Origin: Humulus lupulus
Taxonomy: Eukaryota > Streptophyta > Magnoliopsida > Rosales > Cannabaceae
NCBI RefSeq assembly: GCF_963169125.1
Contig: NC_084799.1
Location: 105,415,143-105,479,142 of the forward strand
Direction of reading: 5' to 3'
Length of the DNA stretch: 64,000 nt
In this document: one piece after another, positions 21,740-32,719 of the stretch
Position numbering within the stretch: position 1 is the first letter of the stretch
How the letters are laid out: each line of letters starts with the position of its first letter
Position numbers and translations under genes: made by a program
The notes under the pieces: model-generated
What the model was told of the DNA's origin: nothing
The model's input: only the letters and a program-made list of their open reading frames with translations
The model's database searches: none

Positions 21740-23355
21740 AAATGAGCAAAGGTCAAAGGTGTTGGGCAAGGGGAATGTTGATCTTTACTTCACATCCAGA
21801 AAGAAGGTATTATTGACCAATATCTTGTATGTTCCAGATATGAGTAGGAATCTTGTGAGTGGGCATTTGTTTAGCAAGTCGGGCATCAAAGCGGAGTTTG
21901 TGTCCGACAAGCTAATTCTATCCATAGGCAACTACTTTGTGGGGAAAGGATATGTGTGTGATGGAATGATTAAGTTGTGTACTAAAGACAATATTTTTTT
22001 ATAATAATAATACATGTTAATTTTGATTCTATTACTTTATGGCATAATAAACTTGCTCATATAAGATATATTACAATTAAAAGAGTTATCAAATGTGGTT
22101 TAATTGAATAAAATGATGTTGAGCCTGATAAGTGTGAATTATGTGTTAAATCTAAGATGATAAATAAACCTTTTCCAAGTGTTGAAAGGAAAACTAATTT
22201 TTTAGATTTGATACATAGTGATTTATATGAATTGAATTGAATAATAACTATATGTGGACATAGGTATTTTATTACCTTTATTGATGATTGCTCTAGATTC
22301 ACATATTTATACTTGCTTAAGAATAAGGATGAGGCCTTTAGAATGTTTAAAATCTATATAGTCGAAGTTGAAAATCAATTGGAAAAGAAAATAAAAGTGA
22401 TTAGAAGTGATAGGGGCGGTGAATACTCTCTAATGAATTCAATATGTTTTGTGAGTGCATGGTATAATAAATGAATGTACAACCCCTTATACACCCCAAA
22501 AAATGGTATAGTAGAAAGGAAAAATAGAACATATGTTGAAATGATTAATGCTACGTTATTACATACAAATTTGAGTTTTGTGTTATGGGGAGAAGCCTTG
22601 CTTACTGCTTGTCATATTCTAATCTGGATTCCTCTAAAGAAGAATCAAATATCACCATATGAGATATGGAGAGGAAAGAGGCCTAACCTAGGGTATCTCA
22701 AAGTGTGGGGGTGCCTTGCTTATTGCAAGTTAATGGAGCCTAAAAGGACTAAGTTGGGTCCAAGGGCCATCAAATGTGTATTTTTAGGCTATGCCTCAAA
22801 TAGCAAGGCCTATAGGCTATTTGACTTGGATTCTAATGTGATAATTAAATTAAGAGAAGTGGATTTCTTTGAGAGTTTGTTGTATAGTGACAATAAGCCT
22901 CAAGAACCTATCTCATTAGAAGGAACTCAAGAGGAGTTGCCCTCAAGGGTTGTAGAGCAACCGACATTGCCTAGAAGAAGCTAAAGACATAAAGAGATTG
23001 GATCACAAAATGAAACCTTTCAAATAAAGACTCTTTACCTAGTAGAGGGAAACCATAAGGGAGACACTTGGAAGTATCCTATGGTACTTTAAGTGGAGGA
23101 TGATCCTAAGACCTTCCAAGAAGCTATGTCCTCAAGGGACTCTAACTTTTGGAAAGAGGCAATAAATGATGAGACGAATTCAATTATGTCAAAGAAAAGT
23201 TGGAATATTGTTGATCTACCACAAGGACCAAAGCCAATATGTTGCAAGTGGCCAAAGGGTTTAAAAAAAATTAGGGTATAGATTATTTTGATAGCTTTGT
23301 ACCGGTAGAAAGGACAACATCTATAAGATTGTTTTTTTCATTATCATCAATACAT
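21740..23355 (+). pseudogene. Ty1/copia protease-integrase region, pol truncated at RT
   Basis: In copia order, integrase precedes RT. After a pre-integrase segment (NILYVPDMSRNLVSG, 21820-21865) comes the zinc-binding region, then the catalytic core: LIHSDLYEL near 22205, SDRGGEY near 22410 and GIVERKNRT near 22506-22535. All three acidic positions (D, D, E) are present, although stops separate them (for example at 22108, 22240, 22471). A C-terminal KVWGCLAYCK...KCVFLGY segment follows. RT begins at KSWNIVDLPQGPKPI (23190) but an internal deletion joins it to a DYFDSFVPVERTTSIR stretch, and similarity ends near 23355. Most of RT and RNase H is gone. Confidence 0.85.
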
Positions 23356-23360
23356 AACTG

Positions 23361-24369
23361 TTGATGGTGAGATTTCGTCAATGACGTTAGGTCAAAAAAC
23401 TCAAAGATTAGTATGAAAACAACTTAGAGAACTTTGAGAAGAAAAGTGATGTACAACAATGAACCCAAGGCTAGTATATTTGTTAGTAACCTGAGTTTAC
23501 AATGAATTTTCCAACCCCTTTGTTGGAGGGGTGAAGATCTATTTATAGTGGATCTCTAATGACTCCTGATATATTGTGGTCTTAGGAGACAATATTGTAC
23601 ATAGGTAGATTGTTAGGGTAGTGGCATAGACGTAGTGGTGCAGAAGGTTTTGGTGTCGGCCCTAGTACGTGGCCAGAGGTATACAAATAGTGCCAGCAAT
23701 CTTTGTACTAATTTTTACTACCACTACTTGCCTTGTACGGATGTCTGAGTAATGCCTCTATCCTCCTCAGGGTTGTACTTCCCGTGCCCGTATATGTACC
23801 TTGTACCTGATGGTTGTTCTCACATATCCAAGATGCGCCTTTGCTCCAAGTTTCTTTATATTTTGCTAAGTGTTGACTGACTTATGGATTGTTCAATGGG
23901 GTAGCATGGGTTTCCCTTGACAACATCCATAGTGAGACCCTTGTGTATAATGGTGACAAGCCTTTCATAGTGAGCCTTTGCATCTTAGCACGAGGCCCAT
24001 AGTCCCTTGACAACATCCAGGCGTGTGTTCCTTGCGCACCCGACCTCACATATGGAGGAGCTCAATGAAGGGTGCCTTGCATCTCAGCGTAAGGCCCATA
24101 GTCCCTCGACGACATCTAGGCACGGGTGCCTTGCGTACCCAGCCTCACATAGCGAGTCCCTTAATGAAGGATGTCTTGCACCCGCCCTCGCATAGTGAGG
24201 CCCTTATTCGAAGGCGCCTTTTGCACCCGGCCTCATATGGTGAGGCCCTTGGATGTCGCGAGGTAGAACCTTGCAGTTTGGCTTTGGTTCCTTTAAGGGA
24301 TGATTTCCCATATTCGCTTTTGCCCCTGAGTTTATAAGTATACTTTCAAGTGTTATTATAGACTCATTC
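23361..24369 (-). mobile_element. LTR-like repeat with internal minisatellite, probable minus orientation
   Basis: The block begins TGTTGATGGTGAGATTTCG. Near 23541 CTATTTATAG reads as a TATA box on the minus strand, as in the minus-strand LTRs at 28475 and 31667. It continues to the next recognisable terminus at 24370. No partner LTR, primer site or target duplication was found, so the right-hand boundary and orientation are inferred. Frames such as 24023-24337 lie inside the minisatellite and are not genes. Confidence 0.4.
23925..24265. repeat. Degenerate minisatellite with GCCTCACATAGTGAGGCCC units
   Basis: Four to five irregular units of roughly 60-110 bp recur. They share CCTTGACAACATC(C/T)AGG, CTTGC-CACCCG-CCTCA, ATAGTGAGGCCC and GAAGG-TGCCTTGCA modules. 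The core CCTCACATAGTGAGG is itself nearly an inverted repeat, so each unit could form a hairpin. Confidence 0.7.
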
Positions 24370-24694
24370 TGCAATGTTCCAAATTACCTAATAAGGCTTG
24401 GGACCTTGATTAGGGGGCCAGGATGGCAAATTATAGGGACTTATTTGAACATATGTGATTTAATTATGAAATATGTGTATATGTGATATATATGTATAAT
24501 TATAAGATTACGTGAGTTATATTATAGTATGACCAAATATGCATGTTTAAGTGTATTAAATATGCATGTGGGCATGTTTCTTATTAGAAGGGCAACATAA
24601 TTTGGCCCGTTACGAGAATATTTGGAATATATGTGCATATATGTGATATATGTGTGAGATCACATTATTATGTGGATATATTTGGGTTACTCGG
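24370..24694 (+). mobile_element. 5' fragment of a chromovirus LTR (copy A)
   Basis: This begins with a degenerate terminus TGCAATGTTCC and matches the start of the LTR at 28216 almost in step (AAATTAC-TAATA, TTGATTAGGGGGC, AATATGCATGTGGGC, TTATTATGTGGATATATTTGGGTTACTC). It breaks at 24694, where another element's LTR begins. The preceding 5-mer is CATTC. The related LTR copy B ends at 34334 and is followed by CCTTC, one mismatch away, so A and B might once have been one insertion later rearranged. That is speculative. Confidence 0.75.
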
Positions 24695-25309
24695 TGTCAC
24701 GGGCCGGCTATTTGGGTACTCCAACTAGACAGAACGTGCGGCACTTGCAGACTCTTCAAGCTAGCAAGTCAGCCCACAACACACACCTACAGGCAAACAA
24801 ACTCAGCGGTTAGCCACATACACATCTCGGACATGTAACGGGCAATAACGAAGTATGAGCAAGCACAAAGCAAGTCATTCCTAGGAACGTCCACACAGCA
24901 CAAAGCACACAACAAGGCAAGTGGCACACAATGGCCCAACGAAGATAACAAACAAGTAACACATAAGCAACAAGGAAGCACACAGGGGCAAGTATGGATA
25001 AATGTTATTTCATTAATATATAGCCTTGATAGGGCAAGGGAGTACACAGCTTTGGCCCCTATCTGCTAATGGCCATGGTGCTTCCCTAAGTCACCAGGTC
25101 ACCTCCCCCTAAGGAGTCTTCTAGGGAAATAAAGTCTTCCCAGGAACATATATGATTTTTGCCTAGGAGACATACGCAATATTACAAAACTTCCACTACC
25201 CTATCCCATGAGGTTGCATGGTGCAAGACTTGAATAATGATCACGCACCAAGGCATGCTTATTTACAAAATGGCCCCATGTGGGTGTGCCAAAGGGGCAG
25301 AATGCCACA
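24695..25309 (-). mobile_element. 3' LTR (615 bp) of a minus-strand chromovirus, Galadriel/Reina-like
   Basis: The LTR runs from TGTCACGGGCC to GAATGCCACA (plus-strand reading) and is followed at 25310 by a CTCTCCCCCACT run, which on the minus strand is the purine tract next to the 3' LTR. It adjoins the chromodomain end of the minus-strand pol at 25321. The short LTR and the intact canonical chromodomain fit the Galadriel/Reina side of the chromoviruses; exact lineage would need a tree. The 5' LTR is absent. Confidence 0.8.
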
Positions 25310-25320
25310 CTCTCCCCCAC
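25310..25320 (-). other. Polypurine tract of the minus-strand chromovirus
   Basis: The minus strand reads GTGGGGGAGAG directly before the LTR, the usual start site for plus-strand synthesis. It lies immediately after the pol stop codon at 25321-25323. Confidence 0.75.
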
Positions 25321-26690
25321 TCAATCCTTCGACGTCCTCGACGAAGTAGCTTGTAGATCTTCAATCTTCTGCGTGAGCTTCTTCAAGTCTTCCATCCTCT
25401 CCCAGCTGATCTCATCATCTGCGAGCCCCTTCCATTTTACCAGATACTCTTTATGCTTTTTACGGTCAGTGGTGACTGTCCTTTCCGCCAGGATTTCTTC
25501 AGGTTGACGCTTACTCCTTGGCTGAACGATGACTCCTCCTTTGGTTGACTGGTTGCACTCTGGATTTGCTGGATTTTCATGTTACAGCTTCAAGTTGCTG
25601 ACGTGAAGGACCGGGTGTATCTTCATCCAAGCTGGTAGGTCGACTTTGTAGGAAGTTAGGCCAACTTTTGAGATGATTGAGGCCAGACCCTCGTACTTGC
25701 GAACGAGTCTGATGTCTTTGTTCCCTTGGATATCTCAACTGTTCGGGCCTTAGCTTGATTAGCACTAAGTCACCTGCTTTGAACTCCAGTGGTCTGCGCT
25801 TCTGATCTGCCCACTTCTTCATTCTTCTTGATGATTTTTCTAAATAAGCTCGGGCAATCTCTGTCATTTTCTTCTAGTCTTTTGTGAAGTGAAAGGCTCG
25901 CGGGTTCCGATCGCGATATTCGTCCATTGTGTGTGGCAACAGTGGTTGCTGTCCATTGACAACTTCAAAAGGGCTCTTATTCGATGAAGAACTCTTTTGA
26001 GAGTTGAAGCAAAATTGAGCTACATCGAGTAGTTGCGGCCAATTCTTCTGATTGGCATTGACAAAGTGGCGCAAGTACTCCTCCAACATCCCGTTGAATC
26101 TTTCTGTCTGCCCATTTGTCTGTGGATGGTAGCTCGAGGAAATGTTCAGTTGTGACCCCAAGAGATTGAATAGTTTAGACCAAAAGGTCCTAGTGAATCT
26201 TCCATCTCGGTCACTAACGATGTTCTGGGGCACTCCCCAATATTTGACAATATGCTTGAAAAATCGCCTGGCTGTCTCTTCTTCCGAACAGTACTTCGAC
26301 ATTGGGATGAATGTTGCATACTTTGAGAATCTGTCCACGACCACTAAGATCACACTTAAATCCCCTGTCTTCGAAAGACTGGTGATAAAGTCAAGCGACA
26401 CACTTTCCCATGGTCGGCTTGGGACTCGCAAGGGCTCCAACAATCCAGGTGTCTTGTTCCTATCGACCTTGTCCTGTTGGCAGACAAGACAGGTCTTGGT
26501 GTACTCCACTACATCATCTCGCATTTGTGGCCAGTAGTGCCCCTGCTTCAAGAGTGCATGGGTTCTCTGCCACCCTGGATGACCTGCCCACAGGGTGTCA
26601 TGACACTCGCTTAGTAATGTCCTTCGCAAATCTCCAGCTTTCGGAACTTACAAGCGCCCCCCTTTAGCCCACAGAAGATCATCCTCCACC
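25321..26690 (-). pseudogene. Chromovirus integrase and chromodomain (one main frameshift)
   Basis: A 251-residue open stretch (26629-25874) carries the zinc-binding domain (His-His, CLVCQQ), the core with SLDFITSLSK, SDRDGRF and HPQTNGQTERFN, so all three catalytic residues D, D and E are present. A second stretch (25867-25577) continues into the C-terminal domain (FKAGDLVLIKLRPEQ) before frameshifting near 25735. A clear chromodomain follows near 25500-25390 (EEILAERTV, then EYLVKWKGL, then SWERMEDL), ending at TGA 25321-25323. The aromatic positions that hold a methylated histone tail appear present (Tyr and Trp of EYLVKW, Trp of SWE). It is the best-preserved integrase in the window. Confidence 0.9.
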
Positions 26691-28215
26691 CAGAACTGGC
26701 GAGTCTTGCCTTCTTTTACGAGCTTCAGGATGGTCCTGACAACCGGGTCTTTCTCCAAGTTTTCTTTGATGCGCTCCTTGAGTGGAGTGTTCACCACGCT
26801 AGCTGACAAACTAGCCAAGATCTTTAGAGTCGCCAACTCCGCTTTGCGACTCAAGGCGTCAGCTTCCTGCCCTGTGCTCAAAACGGATGTCGAATTCCGC
26901 CATGAACTCCTGCCAAAGAGCCTCCTTAGGGGTCAGTTTCGGCTGAGTAAGGAAATGACTTACAGCTGCATTATCCGTCTTCACCACGAACTTTGACCCC
27001 AGCAAGTAATGCCTCCACACTCGTAAGCAATGTATAATTGCGAGGAGATCATTCTCCTGGGCAGTATACCTCCTCTCAGCTTCAGACAGCTTGCGGCTCT
27101 CATATGCGACCGAGTGGTCTTCTTGTACTAGTACCCCTCCCAGAGCATAATCTGATGCATCTGTCTGTACTTTGAAGGGCTTGCTAATAGTTGGCAAGGC
27201 AAGAACAGGATCCTTCATCATGGCTTCTTTCAAACTCCTGAATGCTTCAGCACACTTGTTAGTCCATGCCCAAATCACACCCTTTTTCAGAAGCTCGGTC
27301 AAGGGTGTCGCCCTTCTTGAGTAGCCGTCCACAAATCGTCTATAGTAGTTGGCTAGGCCCAAGAAGGAGCGGAGTTCTTTCACGTTTGTGGGGGATTTCC
27401 ATTCCTGGATTGCCCTCACCTTCTCCAGATCCATACGTATTTGGCCACGTTCCACAACGTGGCCTAAGAACTTGATGCTCTCTTGTGCAAACGAGCATTT
27501 ATCGCGCACGCTTCACATATAGTTTGTTCTCTCTCTACTTCTAAAACACTTGAGCCAAGTGTTCTTGATGCTCTTCAATTGTGGCGCTATAAATCATGAT
27601 ATCATCCAAGTACACCACCACGAACTTATCTAGAAACTCGTGGAATACTTGGTTCATCAGTGTACAGAAAGTAACAGGTGCATTTGTCAACCCAAACGAC
27701 ATTACTCGAAACTCAAATGCTCTGTATCGAGTAATACACGTTGTCTTTGGTTCATCCCCATCTGCAATCCTCACCTGATAGTAGCCCGATCTCAAGTCCA
27801 ACTTTGTGAAGTATTTGGCTCCACTTAGCTGGTCGAACAAATCAGCGATCAGAGGGATGGGGTAGGTGTTGCGAACTGTCACCTTGTTGAGAGCCCTATA
27901 GTCGATTCACAGTCTCAAGCTCCCATCGTGCTTCTTCTGGAATAGCACAGGGGCACCAAATGGCGCCTTCGACGGTTTGATGAAGCCTGCCTCCAATAAC
28001 TCTTTTAATTGCTTCCTCAATTCTTCTAGCTTAGGGGGTGCCATTCTGTATGGCGCTTTTGTTGGAGGTTTCGCTCCGGGCACCAGCTCTATCTGGTGAT
28101 TAATCCCCCTCTTTGGTGGCAAGACTTTGGGGAGTTTATCTGGAATCATGTCCCCATACATCCTTAAGACCCTCGTAATTTCTAGTGGAAGATATTCCTG
28201 TAAGGATGGGATAGT
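26691..28215 (-). pseudogene. Chromovirus reverse transcriptase and RNase H (broken)
   Basis: Reading on the minus strand from 28215: an RT N-terminal segment ([29 protein letters not shown]), the GSLRL-stop-IDYR site near 27905 (a Cys codon turned to TGA), then an open stretch with [21 protein letters not shown] and the active site [11 protein letters not shown] near 27600. Frameshifts near 27520 precede the connection and RNase H (QTDASDYALGGVL, then TAQENDLLAIIHCL). RNase H ends near HRAGS with a shift at 26870. The gene is cut at 28215 by a chromovirus LTR; protease and gag were not found on the far side (34335 onward). Confidence 0.9.
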
Positions 28216-28474
28216 TGTAACGTCCCAAATTACTTAATACGACTTAGGGTCTTGATTAGGGGGCTAGGATGGCCAATTATTTGAACATATGTGATTTAAT
28301 TATGAAATATGTGTTTATGTGATATATATGTGTATCATTATATAATTAGATGAGTTATATTATAATATGACTAGATATGCATGCTTAGGGGTATTAAATA
28401 TGCATGTGGGCCCGTTTCTTATTAGAAGGGCAATTTTCTTAATTTGGCCCATTACGGGAATATTTGGAATATAT

Positions 28475-29486
28475 TGTTAGAGAATATATATTATTGCTCA
28501 ATGGAATTATGGAAAAACCAAATACAACTCTATGCAAAAATACAATGGACAAGATAATATTGATTAAATAAATATTACAACTCAATTGCTCAAAATACAA
28601 GTAAATAGAAAGATGTAGAAGAAGAAGATTACAAACTCAATGCTATAATAATACAAGTAAATAAGAATAACAAAAGAATGAAAACACAAACAAACTCTCA
28701 CACTCAACCAAAGTGTAGAGTAGTGGATATCACCAACTTGAACAAGGTTCAAGACCTTTGTCCAAAAGCTTATTTCCCCCTAACACTAAGCACTAAGGGA
28801 TCTCTCAAGGAAATTGCTCTCTGGAATTATCAAGCCTCAAGGTGTATTTTTCAGCCAAGTGCTTTGTGGATGAAAAATGGTGTGTCTTACAAGTGAGCAT
28901 TAGGCTCCTATTTATAGAGTTTGAGATACCCCTTTGAATTTCAAATTCCACCAACCCTCATGGCTGTTACCAATGTTTAATTGGATGTTTATGGAATTAA
29001 AATGGAGATTTGGGAGTTATTTGGGATGTTAGAACCGTTCAATTTGGAAAAAACTGAAAATTCACATAGGCTGTCAGCCTCACTGGCCGCGGCCACTAGT
29101 TTCTGTCCCCTAGGCCGCGGCCACAGGCCATTTTCAGCACAAAAAAGTCATTTTTCCAAAACGTTCCAAAACGTCCCAAATCCTTTCCCACATGATTTTG
29201 TAACCTCTAAACACCTATTGGGAGTTAAAATCATGTCTCCAACAGTCATATATCATCATGACTTTATAAAATCCAATCACAAATGTGTAACATACAATAT
29301 ACACATTATTGGGTAATATTTGGGAGTTACAAATTTGTAACTGATTTTGTAACTCCAAAATATGTCACATTTCGGCACATACATTAGTCCAATTTTGTGA
29401 CTCTCAATAATATGTTACAAGGTGTGACAAATCACATTTTGTCACATTATTTAATCTAATATTATATTATATGAAATAATATAACA
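28475..29486 (-). repeat. 3' LTR of the non-autonomous element
   Basis: TGTTAGAG...TATAACA. A TATA box lies on the minus strand at 28909-28916. Upstream of it on that strand (29085-29125) are two CCGCGG palindromes, one reading TGGCCGCGGCCA. Confidence 0.9.
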
Positions 29487-31666
29487 TTCCCCCACTAGAT
29501 TAAATAATCACTTTTTGTAACACTTATTTAATCAATCAAACATTATATTAAAATATAATATTCTCCCACTTGATTAAATAATCACTCTCTATAGAAACCT
29601 TTGCATTGGTGCATAAAGTAAAATGTCTTTCGACTTGAATTTTACCTTAGTGTAATTATCACAAAGTTTGTTGAAATTTTGGTTGCCAAAGCATTGAACC
29701 ACTATCCCTTGATAACAAACCGGTGATAACACACACACCTTTGCTATGTTCACTTGAGACCTCAATGTCTCGCTTTTACACCGTTAATGGCCATGTGCAC
29801 ATTCCATTCATAGACTTTTCTTGAGAATGACTCCCAATTCTCATGAGGGGCGGCACCACCCCTAGGTCTATATAGGTAGAACTCTTACAGTATTTTGTTA
29901 CCCTAAAATACTTATCTTTTCAAGAATGAATTCTATTAAAAAACCTTTCGGTTTTAACCCTCATTTTGGTAACACACTAGTACTCATATCTCAGATGGGA
30001 CAAAATTTGAGTACTACTATCTATTCACTTGATTGACTTGTTATTACCTATTGAACCTAATACTAGTTTGGTTACTAGTATTAAGATAGGTTACCATCAA
30101 CCGTGAATCTCTTTAGGGAGTCTAAGTCCCACCCCTTGAGATGTAGAAATGATTCTATTTGAATCATTTCTTTTCTCATGTATGCATACTTAGACACTCT
30201 CATTATTTTATTCAAACTTTGTTGCTAGCCATAGTTTGATTAAAATAGTTAACCCTTTAAAATAGTGATTTTGACCATAGTCAACACCCCCACTATTTTA
30301 TAGTTTTATATCCAAGACAAACATTTGAATATTAATTCTAGAAATCTCTTTGTTTCTAAAATTCTCCTTTATTTTTTAAATTGATTCCTTCTTGAATCAA
30401 AATATTACAAACAACGACTTTGGGCACCAAACATGTCTAGATTTGTTCATTCTATACACATATAGCCAATGTGATTTAGAATGTGGAATTCCAAATCACC
30501 TATTTGATAGGATGACCAAATTAATCAATTGATTAACAACAAAATAAATTGATTAACTTTGGAGCATTACCCCCACATTTCTCACATAATGATAATAAAA
30601 TATCACTTTAAAATAGAAATCTCTTCATTTCTAATAAGTCATTTATCCTCCAAGATAAATCTAGACCTATGATTCTCAAAGTTCATCATGAGTCCTCTAT
30701 ACCACATGATAAACTCTTAAGATAAAACATCAATGTTTATCTTGATTTATTTACTCGCTAAAGCAAGAAACACTTATTTGAAAGTAACTTTCACTTGGTT
30801 GCTTTCTTTTATATATTTCACATAATAAAATGTGAACACAAATGTTATGTGAGAATTTCTCAAACATATAATCACAAATTTCATGGCAAGACACAACCAT
30901 TAAAACATGTAACCCCCTTAGTTTCATCTTTTCTTATCTCATAAAGTGAGATGGTAAACACTTAAATGGGAAATTTCATTTCTCAAATAATTCTCTTTAT
31001 TTACCAAATGAATGGTAACTCATCACATTGCAATAATAGAGGATAAAACATATTAATATTATTATCACCTTAATAATAATATTATATGGCACACCACAAT
31101 AATCATGATAATTCTCATCAATATAGGATAAAACATATTAACATCTCACAAATGTTTACAAGATTATATTTCAATATAATTTCACATTGTTGTCAACTAA
31201 TATGGCTCTTTATTAATATGAAACATGAATTAATAATATCATCCACATATGACTTCACATTTCTATTGATTGACAAAATCAATATATAGGCATGTCATAT
31301 AAAACTCATATAGTTGTCATTCTAATAATATCTCATTAACACAAAATAGGACAATTCTATGACATGGAAGCATATTACCCAATAATCTACTAGATTATTT
31401 ACATATTAATCACATATCATAAAACTCAAGATGTTGAATTATCTTCTAATCTAACCACTATATTTGAAAAACAAAAGAGATTAGAAAACAATGAACCTCA
31501 TTTATAAAAAAAATTTCTTCTCATATCTATCACTATATGAAAACTACTAGATCTTCTAAGAAAATCAAAGAAGAACATTACCTTATCTTACCATCTTTTC
31601 AAGGTTGAATCCTCACAAGATCTCTATGCCTTCTCCTTCCATTGAAAAGGTAAATAAGCTTTTGAT
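29487..31666. other. Non-coding interior of the non-autonomous element
   Basis: This 2.2-kb AT-rich stretch contains no retroelement domain on either strand; the longest frame (31086-31289) has no recognisable motif. A minus-strand purine tract sits at 29487-29497. Next to the right LTR the minus strand begins ATCAAAAGCTTATTTACC, where a primer-binding site is expected, but I could not match it to a tRNA. Confidence 0.7.
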
Positions 31667-32719
31667 TGTTAGAGAATATATATTATTGCTCAATGGAATT
31701 ATGGAAAAACCAAATACAACTCTATGCAAAAATACAATGGACAAGATAATATTGATTAAATAAATATTACAACTCAATTGATCAAAATACAAGTAAATAG
31801 AAAGATGTAGAAGAAGAAGATTACAAACTCAATGCTATAATAATACAAGTAAATAAGAAGAACAAAAGAATGAAAACACAAACAAACTCTCACACTCAAC
31901 CAAAGTGTAGAGTAGTGGGGATCACCAACTTGAACAAGGTTTAAGACCTTTGTCCAAAAGCTTATTTCCCCCTATTCTCTAAGCACTAAGGGATCTCTAA
32001 AGGAAATAGCTCTCTGGAATTATCAAGCCTCAAGGTGTATTTTTCAGCCAAGTGCTTTGTGGATGAAAAATGGTGTGTCTTACAAGTGAGCATTAGGATC
32101 CTATTTATAGAGTTTGAGATACCCCTTTGAATTTCAAATTCCACAAACCCTCATGGCTGTTACCAATGTTTAATTGGATGTTTATAGAATTAAAATGGAG
32201 ATTTGGGAGTTATTTGGGATGTTAGAACTGTTCAATTTGGAAAAAACTGAAAATTCACATAGCCTGTTAGCCTCACTGGTCGCGGCCACGACTTTTCAGT
32301 GGCCGCGGCCACTAGCTTCTATCCCCCAGGCCGCGTCCACAGGCCATTTTCAGCACAAAAAAGTCATTTTTCCAAAACGTTCCAAAACGTCCCAAATCCT
32401 TTCCCACATGATTTTGTAACTCCAAAAACCTATTGGGAATTAAAAACATGTCTCCAACAGTCATATATCATCATGACTTTATGAAATCCAATCTCAAATG
32501 TGTAACATACAATATACACATTATTGGGTAATATTTGGGAGTTACAAATTTGTTACTGATTTTGTAACTCCAAAATATGTCACATTTTGGCACACACATT
32601 AGTCCAATTTTGTGACTCTCAATAATATGTTACAAGGTGTGACAAATCACATTTGTGTGACAAATTACATTTTGTCACATTATTTAATCTAATATTATAT
32701 TATATGAAATAATATAACA
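31667..32719 (-). repeat. 5' LTR of the non-autonomous element
   Basis: This is a close copy of 28475-29486. It is longer by two small insertions: an extra CCGCGG palindrome unit near 32280-32310 and a repeated GTGTGACAAAT-ACA segment near 32650. Its minus-strand TATA box is at 32102-32109. Confidence 0.9.

Larger units (their letters stand above)
28475..32719 (-). mobile_element. Non-autonomous two-LTR retrotransposon (LARD-like), 4245 bp, duplication TATAT
   Basis: Two long repeats begin TGTTAGAG and end TATAACA: 28475-29486 (1012 bp) and 31667-32719 (1053 bp). The element is flanked by TATAT (28470-28474 and 32720-32724). A C-rich run (TTCCCCCACTAG) after the left repeat is a purine tract on the minus strand, and each LTR has a minus-strand TATA box (28909-28916; 32102-32109), so it is minus oriented. 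The 2180-bp interior is AT-rich and shows no gag, protease, RT or integrase motif in either strand. The repeats differ by few substitutions and two short insertions, so this is among the younger insertions here. It must have been mobilised by another element's enzymes. Confidence 0.9.

Noticed and set aside
24023..24337. 104-residue frame considered as a gene
   Set aside because: It runs through the minisatellite and merely translates its repeats.
29487..31666. Search for a hidden gag or envelope-like gene inside the non-autonomous element
   Set aside because: No motif on either strand. The few frames longer than 60 codons are AT-rich and featureless.
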